64,000 nucleotides of DNA, from contig NZ_JAKRGB010000017.1 of NCBI RefSeq assembly GCF_022347725.1, positions 1 to 64,000 on the forward strand. Reading direction: 5' to 3'. The notes under the pieces are model-generated. The model was not told the DNA's origin. It saw only the letters and a list, made by a program, of their open reading frames with translations, and did no database searches. Below are positions 52,847 through 61,543 of this stretch, in pieces. This stretch comes from Ruegeria sp. Ofav3-42. Its GTDB lineage: Bacteria; Pseudomonadota; Alphaproteobacteria; Rhodobacterales; Rhodobacteraceae. How positions within the stretch are numbered: the stretch's first letter is position 1; every line of letters begins with the position of its first letter. Position numbers and translations under genes: made by a program.

Positions 52847-54043
52847 ATGTCCGGAAACACCGTTTATCGAAAGCACTTGTTCGATATTCCGGACGATGTG
52901 ATTTACCTCGACGGAAACTCTCTTGGTCCGCTTCCGAAAACGGCGGCGGACCGTGCGCTGGCAACCATCCGGTCCGAATGGGGACAGGAGCTGATCAAAG
53001 CGTGGAACACGGCCGACTGGATCTCTCTGCCGCAGAGGGTTGGCGATAAGATTGCCCGGTTGATCGGTGCGCCTGCGGGATCCGTCGCAACCGGTGACAC
53101 GTTGTCGATCAAAGAATATCAGGCGCTGGCCGCTGCTTTGAAAATGCGTCCTGAAAGACGCGTCATTCTGTCGGATGAAGGCAATTTTCCAACCGATCTC
53201 TACATGGCGCAGGGCCTGATCGAAACCATCGACAAAGAATATGAGCTGCGCACTACGGCACCGGAAGATATCGCTGACGCCATCAACAAAGACGTGGCCG
53301 TGGTCATGCTGACCGAAGTGGATTTTCGCACGGGCCGCAAGCACGACATGATCGAGATCACCCGCCGCGCCCATGATGCCAGAGCCGTCATGATCTGGGA
53401 TCTTGCCCACAGTGCTGGCGCGTTTCCCGTCGACCTGATTACCTCCAACGCCGAGTTTGCGACGGGCTGCACCTACAAGTACTTAAATGGCGGCCCCGGT
53501 GCTCCGGCGTTCATCTATGTGCGACCCGATCTCGTTGAAACGGTACAGCCCGCGCTTGCGGGGTGGATGGGGCACGAGGCGCCGTTTGCCATGGACCCGC
53601 AATACCGCCCGGCAATGTCGACCGAGCGTTTGCGGGTTGGTACGCCGCCGGTGGTTCAGCTGTCTATTCTGGATGAGGCATTGCAGATCTGGGAAGACGT
53701 TGATCTGCAGGATGTGCGCATGGCTTCGGTCGCTCTGTCTGACAGGTTCATTGCCGAGGTCGAGGCGCGCTGCCCGCAGTTGCAACTGGCCTCGCCACGT
53801 GATCCGGCCGAGCGCGGCTCGCAGGTCTCGTTTGCTTTCGAACACGGCTATCCCGCCATGCAGGCGCTGATAGACAGGGGTGTAATCGGAGATTTCCGGT
53901 CGCCGGACATCATGCGGTTTGGGTTTACCCCGCTCTACCTGAATGAAGAGGACGTCGTCGCCGCTGCAATAACCATCGAGACCGTGATTCAGAACGATCT
54001 CTGGCGGGACCCGAATTACCAACTGAGATCGCGCGTAACCTGA
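52847..54043 (+). CDS. kynU: Kynureninase
   Basis: A 398-residue PLP enzyme splitting kynurenine into anthranilate and alanine. LDGNSLGPLPK at the N-terminus, WDLAHSAGAFPVDL (with Asp185 to the cofactor) and the PLP Lys211 in CTYKYLNGGPGAPAF are all typical, as is the C-terminal FGFTPLYLNEEDV. ATG 52847 is one base after the TDO stop. It links the tryptophan half with the anthranilate-CoA half of the cluster. Confidence 0.95.
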   Translation: MSGNTVYRKHLFDIPDDVIYLDGNSLGPLPKTAADRALATIRSEWGQELIKAWNTADWISLPQRVGDKIARLIGAPAGSVATGDTLSIKEYQALAAALKMRPERRVILSDEGNFPTDLYMAQGLIETIDKEYELRTTAPEDIADAINKDVAVVMLTEVDFRTGRKHDMIEITRRAHDARAVMIWDLAHSAGAFPVDLITSNAEFATGCTYKYLNGGPGAPAFIYVRPDLVETVQPALAGWMGHEAPFAMDPQYRPAMSTERLRVGTPPVVQLSILDEALQIWEDVDLQDVRMASVALSDRFIAEVEARCPQLQLASPRDPAERGSQVSFAFEHGYPAMQALIDRGVIGDFRSPDIMRFGFTPLYLNEEDVVAAAITIETVIQNDLWRDPNYQLRSRVT

Positions 54044-54107
54044 GATCGGCGCGCCAGCTTCGGCCCTCTTGCACACACTGCCCGAAACCAAGCGGAAGAG
54101 ATACAAG

Positions 54108-54512
54108 ATGAACCTGAAAGAAATTCACCCCGACGGATGGGCCCCCGCACTTGGCTATGCAAACGGCATGCTGGCGGAAAACGGAACGCTCCATGTTGGC
54201 GGCCAGATCGGTTGGAACGCAAATAAGGAATTCGAAGCCAAGGATTTTATCGGGCAAATGGAGCAGACCCTGCGCAATATCGTCGCCGTGGTCGAAGCCG
54301 CCGGAGGCAAGCCGACAGATATCGCCCGCTTGACCTGGTTCGTTAAGGACAAGGATGAATACCTGGCAAAACAGCGCGAAGTCGGTCAGGCGTACCGCAG
54401 GGTGTTGGGCAAACATTTTCCAGCCATGTCCTTGCTGATTGTCAGGGACCTGGTCGAAGATGAAGCTCTGATCGAAATTGAAGCCACGGCACATATCGCC
54501 GGCGGTCGGTGA
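54108..54512 (+). CDS. Rid-family (YjgF) protein lacking the archetypal Arg
   Basis: A 134-residue Rid protein starting at ATG 54108 with a GGAAGAG site. VGGQIGW, the DIARLTWFVKDKDEYLAKQR region and LIEIEATAHI are typical. At the position of the active-site Arg105 of RidA (PARS motif) it has Met in FPAMSLL, so it is not an archetypal imine hydrolase of RidA type. Some Rid subgroups without that Arg act in catabolism; 2-aminomuconate deaminase is a Rid homologue. As the last gene of the abm-kyn operon it may remove ammonia from an enamine intermediate. That role is inference. Confidence 0.8.
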   Translation: MNLKEIHPDGWAPALGYANGMLAENGTLHVGGQIGWNANKEFEAKDFIGQMEQTLRNIVAVVEAAGGKPTDIARLTWFVKDKDEYLAKQREVGQAYRRVLGKHFPAMSLLIVRDLVEDEALIEIEATAHIAGGR

Positions 54513-54938
54513 GGGAAACAGCGGATGATTGGACCAGAATGCGGTTCTGTTGCGGAGTACAAGTTAGCCGATGTGACCCAGCAATTTCAGGATGTTGAGA
54601 TGCCAGAGTTTTACAACTATGTTGGCAGTGTTTCGTCAGATTAAGCGTCTTAGGATGGCGCATCAGTGTACCCGCAGTTTCAGCAGCAAGGCGCAAGCCC
54701 GCTCAAGATCAACAGAGGACACCTATCTGCATTTGCACAACACTATAGTCGCAGAAAATATGCCGCGTCGCACCGGTTGGCCCAGGGCACTCCCGCCGTC
54801 CACACGGGTAGTGTCAGCAATGCGCTGCGCGGCAATAACGTGGCGGGTTCCACGAATTCGGCACCAAAAAATATGCGCCGAGCCCGGTCACCACGATCAA
54901 TGCGTCAGCAGGTAGAGCAGATCGCTGCCTGTCCCGGG
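54513..54938. other. Non-coding stretch after the abm-kyn operon
   Basis: About 425 bases between convergent genes. Short frames only, no clear terminator or repeat. Confidence 0.35.
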
Positions 54939-55745
54939 TCAGGTTTCCGGGTTCAGAACACCTGGAGGACAGAATTCACTCGGGTTCATCCGCAAAGGTC
55001 TGCGTTCACCGATTGTTGCTCCTGACAACACTTGTGGAGTTTCTCCGATGGAAATTGAAAGCCGCTTTAATTTGGCTTTTACCCAAGAGCTGTTTTTGAA
55101 GACCATTGTGTTTGCCGGGTTTACGTTGTTTTCCCCGAAAGTCGCCGTTGGATCGAGCACATCAAGCTGCACAACCGGACAAGGTTCAATCTGCATCTGC
55201 GTCATCCATTTTCTTGTCCAAAGGAACCCTTCCATCATGTGGTAGTGTTTTGCTTCGTCCAGCAGTCTTTGGGCCGCAGCGGGCCCAAGGACATATGCTG
55301 CCGCTCCGCGTTTGTTCTTGTAGATGCGGTGCGCTTCGACACTCAACTCAGCGTTCTGCCATATTGGAGTTTTGCCAAGCGTGTGCTTTTTCTGCGCGTA
55401 TTCAAGATCATAGACGCAATTCCACTCATCCGGACGCGACCGGATGTAGGACAACACCGGTTTGAAGCTATTTGAGATCAACACGTCGTCCTCTAGGATA
55501 CAAACCTTTTGGTCCAGGTTCGCGACTTTCTCCCAAACACTCCAATGAGAAAACGTGCAGGCGACATCCTGAGCTCTGATCAAACGTGTCCAGTCATTTG
55601 CCGCATTCTGAAGCACCCTGGATGGCAAGTCACCGACTGAAACGCCGTTCACAAACTCCAGTTCCAGTCCCAGCCGGTCAGCTTGGCGGAGTTGAAACTC
55701 GCGCCGCGACCTGTTGTTTGGAGGGTTGATAACCATGATCTTCAT
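54939..55745 (-). CDS. Glycosyltransferase family 25 protein
   Basis: A 268-residue GT25 enzyme of the LPS type, transferring a sugar to a core oligosaccharide. It starts at ATG 55745 with MKIMVINPPNNRSRREFQLR, followed by ACTFSHWSVWEKVAN and the metal-binding VCILEDDVLISN (EDD), then the late YKNKRGAAAYVLGPAAAQRL region. Upstream in-frame sequence is basic and not family-like. It stands apart from the GT operon but points to the same envelope function. Confidence 0.83.
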   Translation of the reverse strand: MKIMVINPPNNRSRREFQLRQADRLGLELEFVNGVSVGDLPSRVLQNAANDWTRLIRAQDVACTFSHWSVWEKVANLDQKVCILEDDVLISNSFKPVLSYIRSRPDEWNCVYDLEYAQKKHTLGKTPIWQNAELSVEAHRIYKNKRGAAAYVLGPAAAQRLLDEAKHYHMMEGFLWTRKWMTQMQIEPCPVVQLDVLDPTATFGENNVNPANTMVFKNSSWVKAKLKRLSISIGETPQVLSGATIGERRPLRMNPSEFCPPGVLNPET

Positions 55746-55891
55746 TTGGCGCCTTTCATTGTTGGCTTTGCGCATCCGAAGGAGGTCGTGGCATGCTGGA
55801 TCATCGAGAAAAGCGGGATTTTGCGATTGCAGCCTGGGCGTTGAAGTCGTTCTCAACCCACTGATTGAAGGCGCCGAACAAGTTGAGAAAA

Positions 55892-56221
55892 CTAAATCCA
55901 TTCCCAGATGAATGCGATGACGGTGAGGTGAAAACCTAATTCTGCGACGGCCATTGCCGGGTTGCGATGCCGAGACTTCCCATTTTCATAGACGTCCCAC
56001 GAGAGACGGTCTTTTTGGTCGATCGGAAGCAAGTACAAGTGCCAAAGAAGATAGCGGATACGATCCGCTAGCACGTACAGGAGTGTGTAAAGGCTCAAGG
56101 CAGAGGATCGGCAGCCCGCGACCATTGTGGAGGCCAGTGTCGTTAACATGCTGGGTCTTTTCCGGCGAACACCAATGTCGTCCGGTGCCTTGAGGCGGTC
56201 CTGGAAAACCGTTCCTTCCAC
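55892..56221 (-). CDS. Hypothetical small membrane-associated protein
   Basis: A 109-residue frame from GTG 56221, with GGAGG eight bases before it. One or two hydrophobic stretches (SLYTLLYVLADRIRYLLWHL and a C-terminal FHLTVIAFIWEWI) suggest membrane association. No family is recognised; an alternative ATG in another frame closes early. Coding status is uncertain. Confidence 0.35.
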   Translation of the reverse strand: MEGTVFQDRLKAPDDIGVRRKRPSMLTTLASTMVAGCRSSALSLYTLLYVLADRIRYLLWHLYLLPIDQKDRLSWDVYENGKSRHRNPAMAVAELGFHLTVIAFIWEWI

Positions 56222-56443
56222 ATTGTGAACCTCCGTTAAGGTAAATGCGTCTGGAGGCCTCAGATAATCCGGGAATGTATCAGTGACTTTGCCGTTGGTT
56301 TACAATTTTGCAAGAAAGCGGACAGTTCCGCGATTATCCACGATTTTGGGCGCGCGCGCCGTGTTCGGCTTTCGCGCAACCTTGGAGGCAAAAAACTGCT
56401 TGTCACCTCCAAGTTCACCTCAAATCCAATGAAGTCGCGCTGC

Positions 56444-56998
56444 TTACCTCTCGCGTAGGGATATTCTTGGCATGACGTCATGCCCATCGATGTTCTTGTG
56501 TTTGAACACTGCTGCAATATGGCCAACAACGACGGCTAAGAAGGCGTAGGCAAAGACCCTGTGAAGTGTCTCGGTCGTGTTTTCCAGATTGAGCCCCCAC
56601 AAGGATTCCAACGTCGGAAACACTTTGGGCATTGGAACGCCGAACCACCGGACTTGGTGCCCACCGACATCGACCTCAGACCAACCCAACAGCAACACGC
56701 AGATTGGAAACAGATACAGGGCAATATGGCCAAGATGCGCAAATCTCTGCTCTCGTTTTGGCATATCCACGGGCAAGGCCGGAACCTGATGCGTAGCCCG
56801 AACGAGCACACGCAGGATCATCAATCCAACCAGTGTCACACCCGTTGAGATATGCAAATCGAAGAGAAGTTCTTCGACCGCTGAGTCCTCGGCGGCCAAC
56901 CTCGTCATGTAATACCCGCTGGCCCACATGGCCAGAAAGCCAACAGCCATGGCCCAATGAAGCAGCCTGGCGGACAGGGCATATTTCTGAATTGTCAT
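56444..56998 (-). CDS. Cytochrome b561 family protein
   Basis: A 184-residue four-helix membrane cytochrome. The first helix has ARLLHWAMAVGFLAMWASGY and the second FDLHISTGVTLVGLMILRVL; later helices have HLGHIALYLFPICVLLLGW and TLHRVFAYAFLAVVVGHIAA. The paired His residues bind two haems. It carries electrons between the quinone pool and a partner. It ends the GT39-GT2-GtrA operon, which is unusual; the start 56998 has a GGAGA site two bases after the gtrA stop. Its link with surface polysaccharide chemistry is unclear. Confidence 0.83.
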   Translation of the reverse strand: MTIQKYALSARLLHWAMAVGFLAMWASGYYMTRLAAEDSAVEELLFDLHISTGVTLVGLMILRVLVRATHQVPALPVDMPKREQRFAHLGHIALYLFPICVLLLGWSEVDVGGHQVRWFGVPMPKVFPTLESLWGLNLENTTETLHRVFAYAFLAVVVGHIAAVFKHKNIDGHDVMPRISLRER

Positions 56999-57000
56999 CT

Positions 57001-57435
57001 TCATTCTCCGTATAGGTACTTTGCCCGTTTGGCGTCTCCGCCGGGGCGGGGTTTCGGTGCCGCTGCAAAAGCCCAGTTGCGGCTGAGCAGGAAGTTGACT
57101 GCCGCGACCAGAATGATCGTCAGGAACAGGGCAGTTGTTTCTGGCATCCAGGGAAATGTGAGAATGAGTGCGAGCAACGTTTGGCCGCTCAGAAAGCTGC
57201 CCAAAGACACGGCGCAGTATTTCGCCAGTGACCGCTGCCCGCATGTGTCACCGTCATGGAAGGTGAAACGCTGGTGACCGAGAAATCCGAATCCAAATGC
57301 GCCCGCAAACCCAATCGTGTTTGCCATTAGAGCAGTAGCATCAAACAGCATCACGGTTGCGGCGACACCGTAGTGCAACAGTGTGGCAGCACCGCCTACG
57401 GCACTAAAGCGCAGCAGTTGGAAAAGACCCCTCAT
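57001..57435 (-). CDS. GtrA-like membrane protein (polyprenyl-phosphate-sugar flippase type)
   Basis: A 144-residue protein with four membrane helices, LLRFSAVGGAATLLHYGVAA at the N-terminus and TIILVAAVNFLLSRNWAF at the end, the GtrA pattern. GtrA proteins are thought to flip undecaprenyl-phosphate-linked sugars across the inner membrane. ATG 57435 overlaps the GT2 stop by four bases. It matches a three-part module with the GT2 and GT39 genes. Confidence 0.85.
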   Translation of the reverse strand: MRGLFQLLRFSAVGGAATLLHYGVAATVMLFDATALMANTIGFAGAFGFGFLGHQRFTFHDGDTCGQRSLAKYCAVSLGSFLSGQTLLALILTFPWMPETTALFLTIILVAAVNFLLSRNWAFAAAPKPRPGGDAKRAKYLYGE

Positions 57436-58427
57436 ACCGCAGAGTTCGCATCTTGCTCTTCGGCGATGATGAAGCCTGGACGCTGCTTCACCTCTGAGTA
57501 TACCCGCGAGAGATACTCCCCAATTACGCCGATGGACATCAACTGAAGACCGCCAAGAAAAAAGATCGCGGTGGTCGTTGTTGCGAAACCGGGCACGTCC
57601 ACCCCCCAGATCATGGTTTTGAGCACAATCCAAAAACTCATGAGCATGGACAAACTGGCAAAGGCAAACCCGATCACAGTCCAGATCCGCAAAGGCCAAT
57701 CGGAAAAAGAAGTCAGGCCGGTTAACGCGAGCCCAAACAGTTTCCGCGCCCCAAACTTGCTGGTTCCCGCGTGGCGGGTTCGCAGCTCGATTGGAACCGC
57801 GCCGGTTTTGAACCCGACCCAACTGAATAATCCCTTCATGAATTTGTTGCGTTCGGGCAGTGACAAAAGCGCGTCCACCACCTTGCGATCCATGATGCGA
57901 TAGTCCCGAGCATCGGGTGGGATCGGGCACTCGCTGCCCATACTGAGAAGGCGGTAAAATCCAGTTGCCAGTACGCGCTTCAACGGGCTTTCATCATTGC
58001 GGTGCGCCCGTACGGCGTAGACCACATCGTACCCCTCTTCAAACCTCTCGATAAGCTGCTGCAGTGTCGAGATTGGCTCCTGCAAATCTGCATCCAATAT
58101 GACAACGGCGTTGCCACGTGTGCGCGCAAGACCGGCCGACATTGCCTGTTCTTTGCCAAAATTTCGGGAAAGACGGATCGCGAACAGAGGTAGCTCTCCG
58201 GTCATCCGGGCAACCTGCTCATACGTCTTGTCCGTGCTGCCATCGTCAACGACGACAATCTCAAAAGTTTTGTTCAGCCGTTTTGCTTCTGCAGCGACCT
58301 CAAGCAGGGTCTTTCGAATATTGTCTTCTTCGTTGAAGGCAGGGATTACGAAACTCAGTTCCGGTCTTGATACTGTCGCGGGAACAGATGCCGGGAAGCG
58401 ATACAAAGACGGCTCGGAATAGCTCAT
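57432..58427 (-). CDS. Polyprenyl-phosphate glycosyltransferase, GT2 family
   Basis: A 331-residue DPM1/ArnC/GtrB-like enzyme that moves a sugar from a nucleotide to undecaprenyl phosphate. The GT2 core shows LSFVIPAFNEEDNIRKTLLE, VVDDGSTDKTYE and ILDADLQEPI (the DxD region). FRSG-like residues and two C-terminal membrane helices (about 225-305) follow. It overlaps both neighbours (ATGA) in the GT39-GT2-GtrA operon. The sugar is unknown; no UDP-Ara4N biosynthesis genes are in the window. Confidence 0.88.
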   Translation of the reverse strand: MSYSEPSLYRFPASVPATVSRPELSFVIPAFNEEDNIRKTLLEVAAEAKRLNKTFEIVVVDDGSTDKTYEQVARMTGELPLFAIRLSRNFGKEQAMSAGLARTRGNAVVILDADLQEPISTLQQLIERFEEGYDVVYAVRAHRNDESPLKRVLATGFYRLLSMGSECPIPPDARDYRIMDRKVVDALLSLPERNKFMKGLFSWVGFKTGAVPIELRTRHAGTSKFGARKLFGLALTGLTSFSDWPLRIWTVIGFAFASLSMLMSFWIVLKTMIWGVDVPGFATTTTAIFFLGGLQLMSIGVIGEYLSRVYSEVKQRPGFIIAEEQDANSAV

Positions 58428-59977
58428 TGGGCAACCTCCGCTTCGGCGATGGGCCGATAGAACAGCACGTGGCGCCCAAATTGGCCGATGCGTTGGAAAT
58501 CACCGGCCAGATATTGCGAATTGGACAATGCGTTGTGTTGGGGAACGGCAAGCGCACGCACGGTTGCGTCTAAGGTGTCAAGTTGCGAGGTATCCTGGAT
58601 TACCTGAGCCCGGCCTTGCGTGTAGAATTCGGCCGAATAGCTGCGATAGCCAACATAGTAGGGGGTCGCGCCTTCGCTAATCTCGTTCAGCTTTGCCACC
58701 AGTTCACGTTCGCTTCGCAGTTTGATTTCGTGTGGCGCGATGCTGGCTAAAACGGCGTACAGACCTCCGATGATCATCGTGAATGCGGAAAAAATGACAA
58801 ATGCCCGACGTGACGCGCGCGCCGGACTGCGCCCCCAAAGATCTGAATAGAGGCAAACCAATAGCACTGCCGATGCTGGCATTCCCGGCAAAGTATAAGC
58901 CGCGAGAATGTTTGCCGAAGGCGTGAACAGGATCATCGGCGACAGTGCCCAAAGCAGAAGATAGCTTCGCCAACCGGACTCGTCCGCGGTAAATGTAGCT
59001 TTCACAGCCCGCGGTTTCAGAAGAACAGGGAAATATGCAATCGACCAAGGCAGAAAGGCCGTGATCCAATCTACCCATATCGCGCCCTTGGGGCGTTCAT
59101 GCCCGTTGCCGTACAGGTCGCCCTGCCAGTCCGGCACAGTATAGCGTTCAAAATGCTCGCCAATGATGAAGTAGTGCAGAAAGCCCGGTGTTTTGAGTTC
59201 GGCCGCGATAAACCAGGGTGCAGCAATCGCAAACAGGAGAGCGACGCCCCGCATCCATGGCAGCTTGCCAAATTCGCGCCAGCGCCCGGATAAGATGCCC
59301 CAAAGGATCAATGGGCCAGCACATAGAACAAGTGCGACCGGTCCTTTCGCCAGCAAGCCAATCGCCAGCCCCACAAAGGCCAGCAATCCGTACCCGTTCG
59401 TGTCATTTTCGGAATTCAGCACACGCCATACGGCAATCATCGTGCACGTGGTGCCCAGCGTCATAACAAGGTCCGTCATGACGAAAGCGGACGCTGCAAA
59501 GAACAAAACCGTACTTGAGAGCATCACCACCGACGCCAGCGCCGCGCCGCTGCCCATCTCTGCGCGCACCCAACGGTAAACTGACAAAAGAAGTACGATG
59601 GCGCAGACGAATATGAAAACGCGTGCTCCGAATTCATTCACGCCAAACAGATCCATGCCAAGCGCGGATAACCAGGTATGCAGAGGTGGCTTGCCCCAAA
59701 AAGGCACCCCGTAGTCGAACTGAGGTGTGATCCAATCCCGGGTTTCGACCATTTTGCGCGCTATCTCTGCATAGCGGGCTTCGGTCGTGTCGGTGAAGGG
59801 CAGAGTGAATATGCCCAGAACCCGCACCACCCCCAGCCCGACCAAAAGGCAGACAAGGGCTGTATGGTCTGTTTGCGAGAGCTTCAGCCTTTCTTCAGCT
59901 GGCACCCTTCCTGGTGACCATGTTTGGTGTGTGCCTGTATCCCACAAAATATCTGCTCCCGCTTTCGACAGCGGCAC
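58424..59977 (-). CDS. ArnT-like GT39 family glycosyltransferase
   Basis: A 517-residue inner-membrane enzyme with about eleven to thirteen helices. LPFTDTTEARYAEIARKMVE with the first-loop acidic residues and WITPQFDYGVPFWGKPPLHT are the ArnT/PMT signature, and a C-terminal periplasmic part follows. ArnT transfers aminoarabinose from undecaprenyl phosphate to lipid A; other GT39 enzymes use other sugars and acceptors. First gene of the operon; the two-component genes upstream suggest regulated envelope modification. The exact start among several possibilities is uncertain. Confidence 0.85.
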   Translation of the reverse strand: MPLSKAGADILWDTGTHQTWSPGRVPAEERLKLSQTDHTALVCLLVGLGVVRVLGIFTLPFTDTTEARYAEIARKMVETRDWITPQFDYGVPFWGKPPLHTWLSALGMDLFGVNEFGARVFIFVCAIVLLLSVYRWVRAEMGSGAALASVVMLSSTVLFFAASAFVMTDLVMTLGTTCTMIAVWRVLNSENDTNGYGLLAFVGLAIGLLAKGPVALVLCAGPLILWGILSGRWREFGKLPWMRGVALLFAIAAPWFIAAELKTPGFLHYFIIGEHFERYTVPDWQGDLYGNGHERPKGAIWVDWITAFLPWSIAYFPVLLKPRAVKATFTADESGWRSYLLLWALSPMILFTPSANILAAYTLPGMPASAVLLVCLYSDLWGRSPARASRRAFVIFSAFTMIIGGLYAVLASIAPHEIKLRSERELVAKLNEISEGATPYYVGYRSYSAEFYTQGRAQVIQDTSQLDTLDATVRALAVPQHNALSNSQYLAGDFQRIGQFGRHVLFYRPIAEAEVAQ

Positions 59978-60015
59978 AGATAGGCCCCATTATTTGCGCA
60001 AAAATCTAAGGAAAT

Positions 60016-60031
60016 TTACAAATGTGTAAAT
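60016..60031. promoter_or_regulatory. Inverted repeat upstream of the GT39 operon
   Basis: TTTAC, ATGT-containing spacer and GTAAA form a perfect inverted repeat (TTTACAAATGTGTAAA) 39 bases before the GT39 start, in an A/T-rich promoter stretch. It may be the response-regulator site or promoter element. OmpR-type regulators more often use direct repeats, so the link is tentative. Confidence 0.4.
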
Positions 60032-60195
60032 CTGACGATTTCTGACAATTGTGCTTGTTTGGGAGTGTCTTGGTGAAGGGTGTCGGACACGACCCTACGG
60101 GACATCAGGTACCGTGGGACGGAGGTTTCCAACGACAAATGTATCGCCGACGCGCTCATCCGGTGATCTGGAAAAGCCCGCAATGTATTTCCGGT

Positions 60196-61518
60196 TTATG
60201 TCGTCCAAACCTCACGAAACCGGGCGAAAACAAAAAGTCCTCGTTCCTCGGACCACGGGTTTTCTGTTAGCTCAAGTGTGGCCTCATGGGCATCTGCTAT
60301 GGATTTCACCAGCGCCAAACCCAGACCAGCACCGGGTTTTGTTCTGCTGGCATCCAAACGGACCGATGGCTTAACAACCTGCTCATAAGCGTCATCGGGT
60401 ATGCCCTTGCCCGTATCCGCCACCCCGACGCCCGCATAGTCGACAACCACCGAAATCACGGTCCCCGGGTCCGTGTGGCGGATCGCGTTTTCAATCAGGT
60501 TAGACAGCATCTGCGTCAACAGAACGGCATCGCCTTTGATTCTCGCACGACCATTGATCCTCAGTTCAAAGCCATATCCCGCATCTTCGACAACCGGTGC
60601 AAAAGTCGAAGCGATTTCCTTGGCGACGGCGACCAGATCAACATCCGCAAAACGCTTTTTGGCTGTCCCGGTTTCCAGTCTGGCTATGCGCAGGAAAGCC
60701 TCAAAGACCGCAATAACATGGTCCGCCTGCTTCAAAGCCAGTTCGACATTCTGCGCGACGATGTCCGGGTCCGTATCGAGAAGAGCATTTTCCAGCCGCA
60801 ACCTTAGCCGTGCCAGAGGTGTCTTGAGGTCATGAGCGATATTGACCGCAAGGTTTTTGGTTTGATTGAAAAGTACCTCAAGATGTTCAAGCGTATTGTC
60901 GATGTCCTGCGCCAGGTCATCCAAGTCGTCCCGGTCAGTACTGAGCGCAACGCGCTGATGCAAATTCCCCCGGCCGATTTCTGCCAGCACTGTAGACATG
61001 CGATCAAGTTTGTTCTGAGCCCGCCGGCTCATGGCAAAGCCAATTGCGAGGGCAATGACTGAAATACAGACCCCAACGGCAATAAAGACATTTGGGATCA
61101 GGCCTGAAAACAGCGAACTGTAAGCCAGATTGGTTCCGATAACCAAAACACTTCCGGCAGCTTCACCAACGAAGAAGTACCAGTCGTCCCAATCCGGATT
61201 GGTGCCAAAAAGCTTGTTTTCTTCCCAGAGGTCATCCTCGATCGCTCCTCGGACCTCGAAAATTCCTTCCGGGGCAGTCGCTGCCGAGGTTTCATCCGCT
61301 TGAAAGAAAACAACTTCTCCACGGTAACTCGGGAAGTCTTCCGGGCGAAAACCGTTCATTTCAACTTCGGAAGCTACGACCTTAAAACGCTTACTTAACT
61401 CGTCTTTTATTTGATTGGAAAACTCGACATGAATGATGGTCGAGGCCGCCATGGCCCCCAATAGCTGCAATGCCAACAGACAGACCAACAGTCCGATTGT
61501 CTGCCGCAGGCTGGACAT
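60196..61518 (-). CDS. Sensor histidine kinase (PmrB/QseC-like)
   Basis: A 440-residue membrane kinase. TM1 is at residues 7-27 and TM2 at about 140-163, followed by a HAMP region. The H box is VNIAHDLKTPLARLRL (His229), and the ATPase has LSNLIENAIRH (N box), VADTGKGIP (G1) and GAGLGLALVKSI (G2). The periplasmic loop has an acidic patch (IEDDLWEE, then PDWDDW, residues 93-113), as in sensors that respond to cationic peptides, metals or low Mg. It starts 25 bases after the response regulator gene. Probably senses envelope stress; ligand not known. Confidence 0.87.
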   Translation of the reverse strand: MSSLRQTIGLLVCLLALQLLGAMAASTIIHVEFSNQIKDELSKRFKVVASEVEMNGFRPEDFPSYRGEVVFFQADETSAATAPEGIFEVRGAIEDDLWEENKLFGTNPDWDDWYFFVGEAAGSVLVIGTNLAYSSLFSGLIPNVFIAVGVCISVIALAIGFAMSRRAQNKLDRMSTVLAEIGRGNLHQRVALSTDRDDLDDLAQDIDNTLEHLEVLFNQTKNLAVNIAHDLKTPLARLRLRLENALLDTDPDIVAQNVELALKQADHVIAVFEAFLRIARLETGTAKKRFADVDLVAVAKEIASTFAPVVEDAGYGFELRINGRARIKGDAVLLTQMLSNLIENAIRHTDPGTVISVVVDYAGVGVADTGKGIPDDAYEQVVKPSVRLDASRTKPGAGLGLALVKSIADAHEATLELTENPWSEERGLFVFARFREVWTT

Positions 61519-61543
61519 TCTCAGATATTTTTGGGTACGCGAT

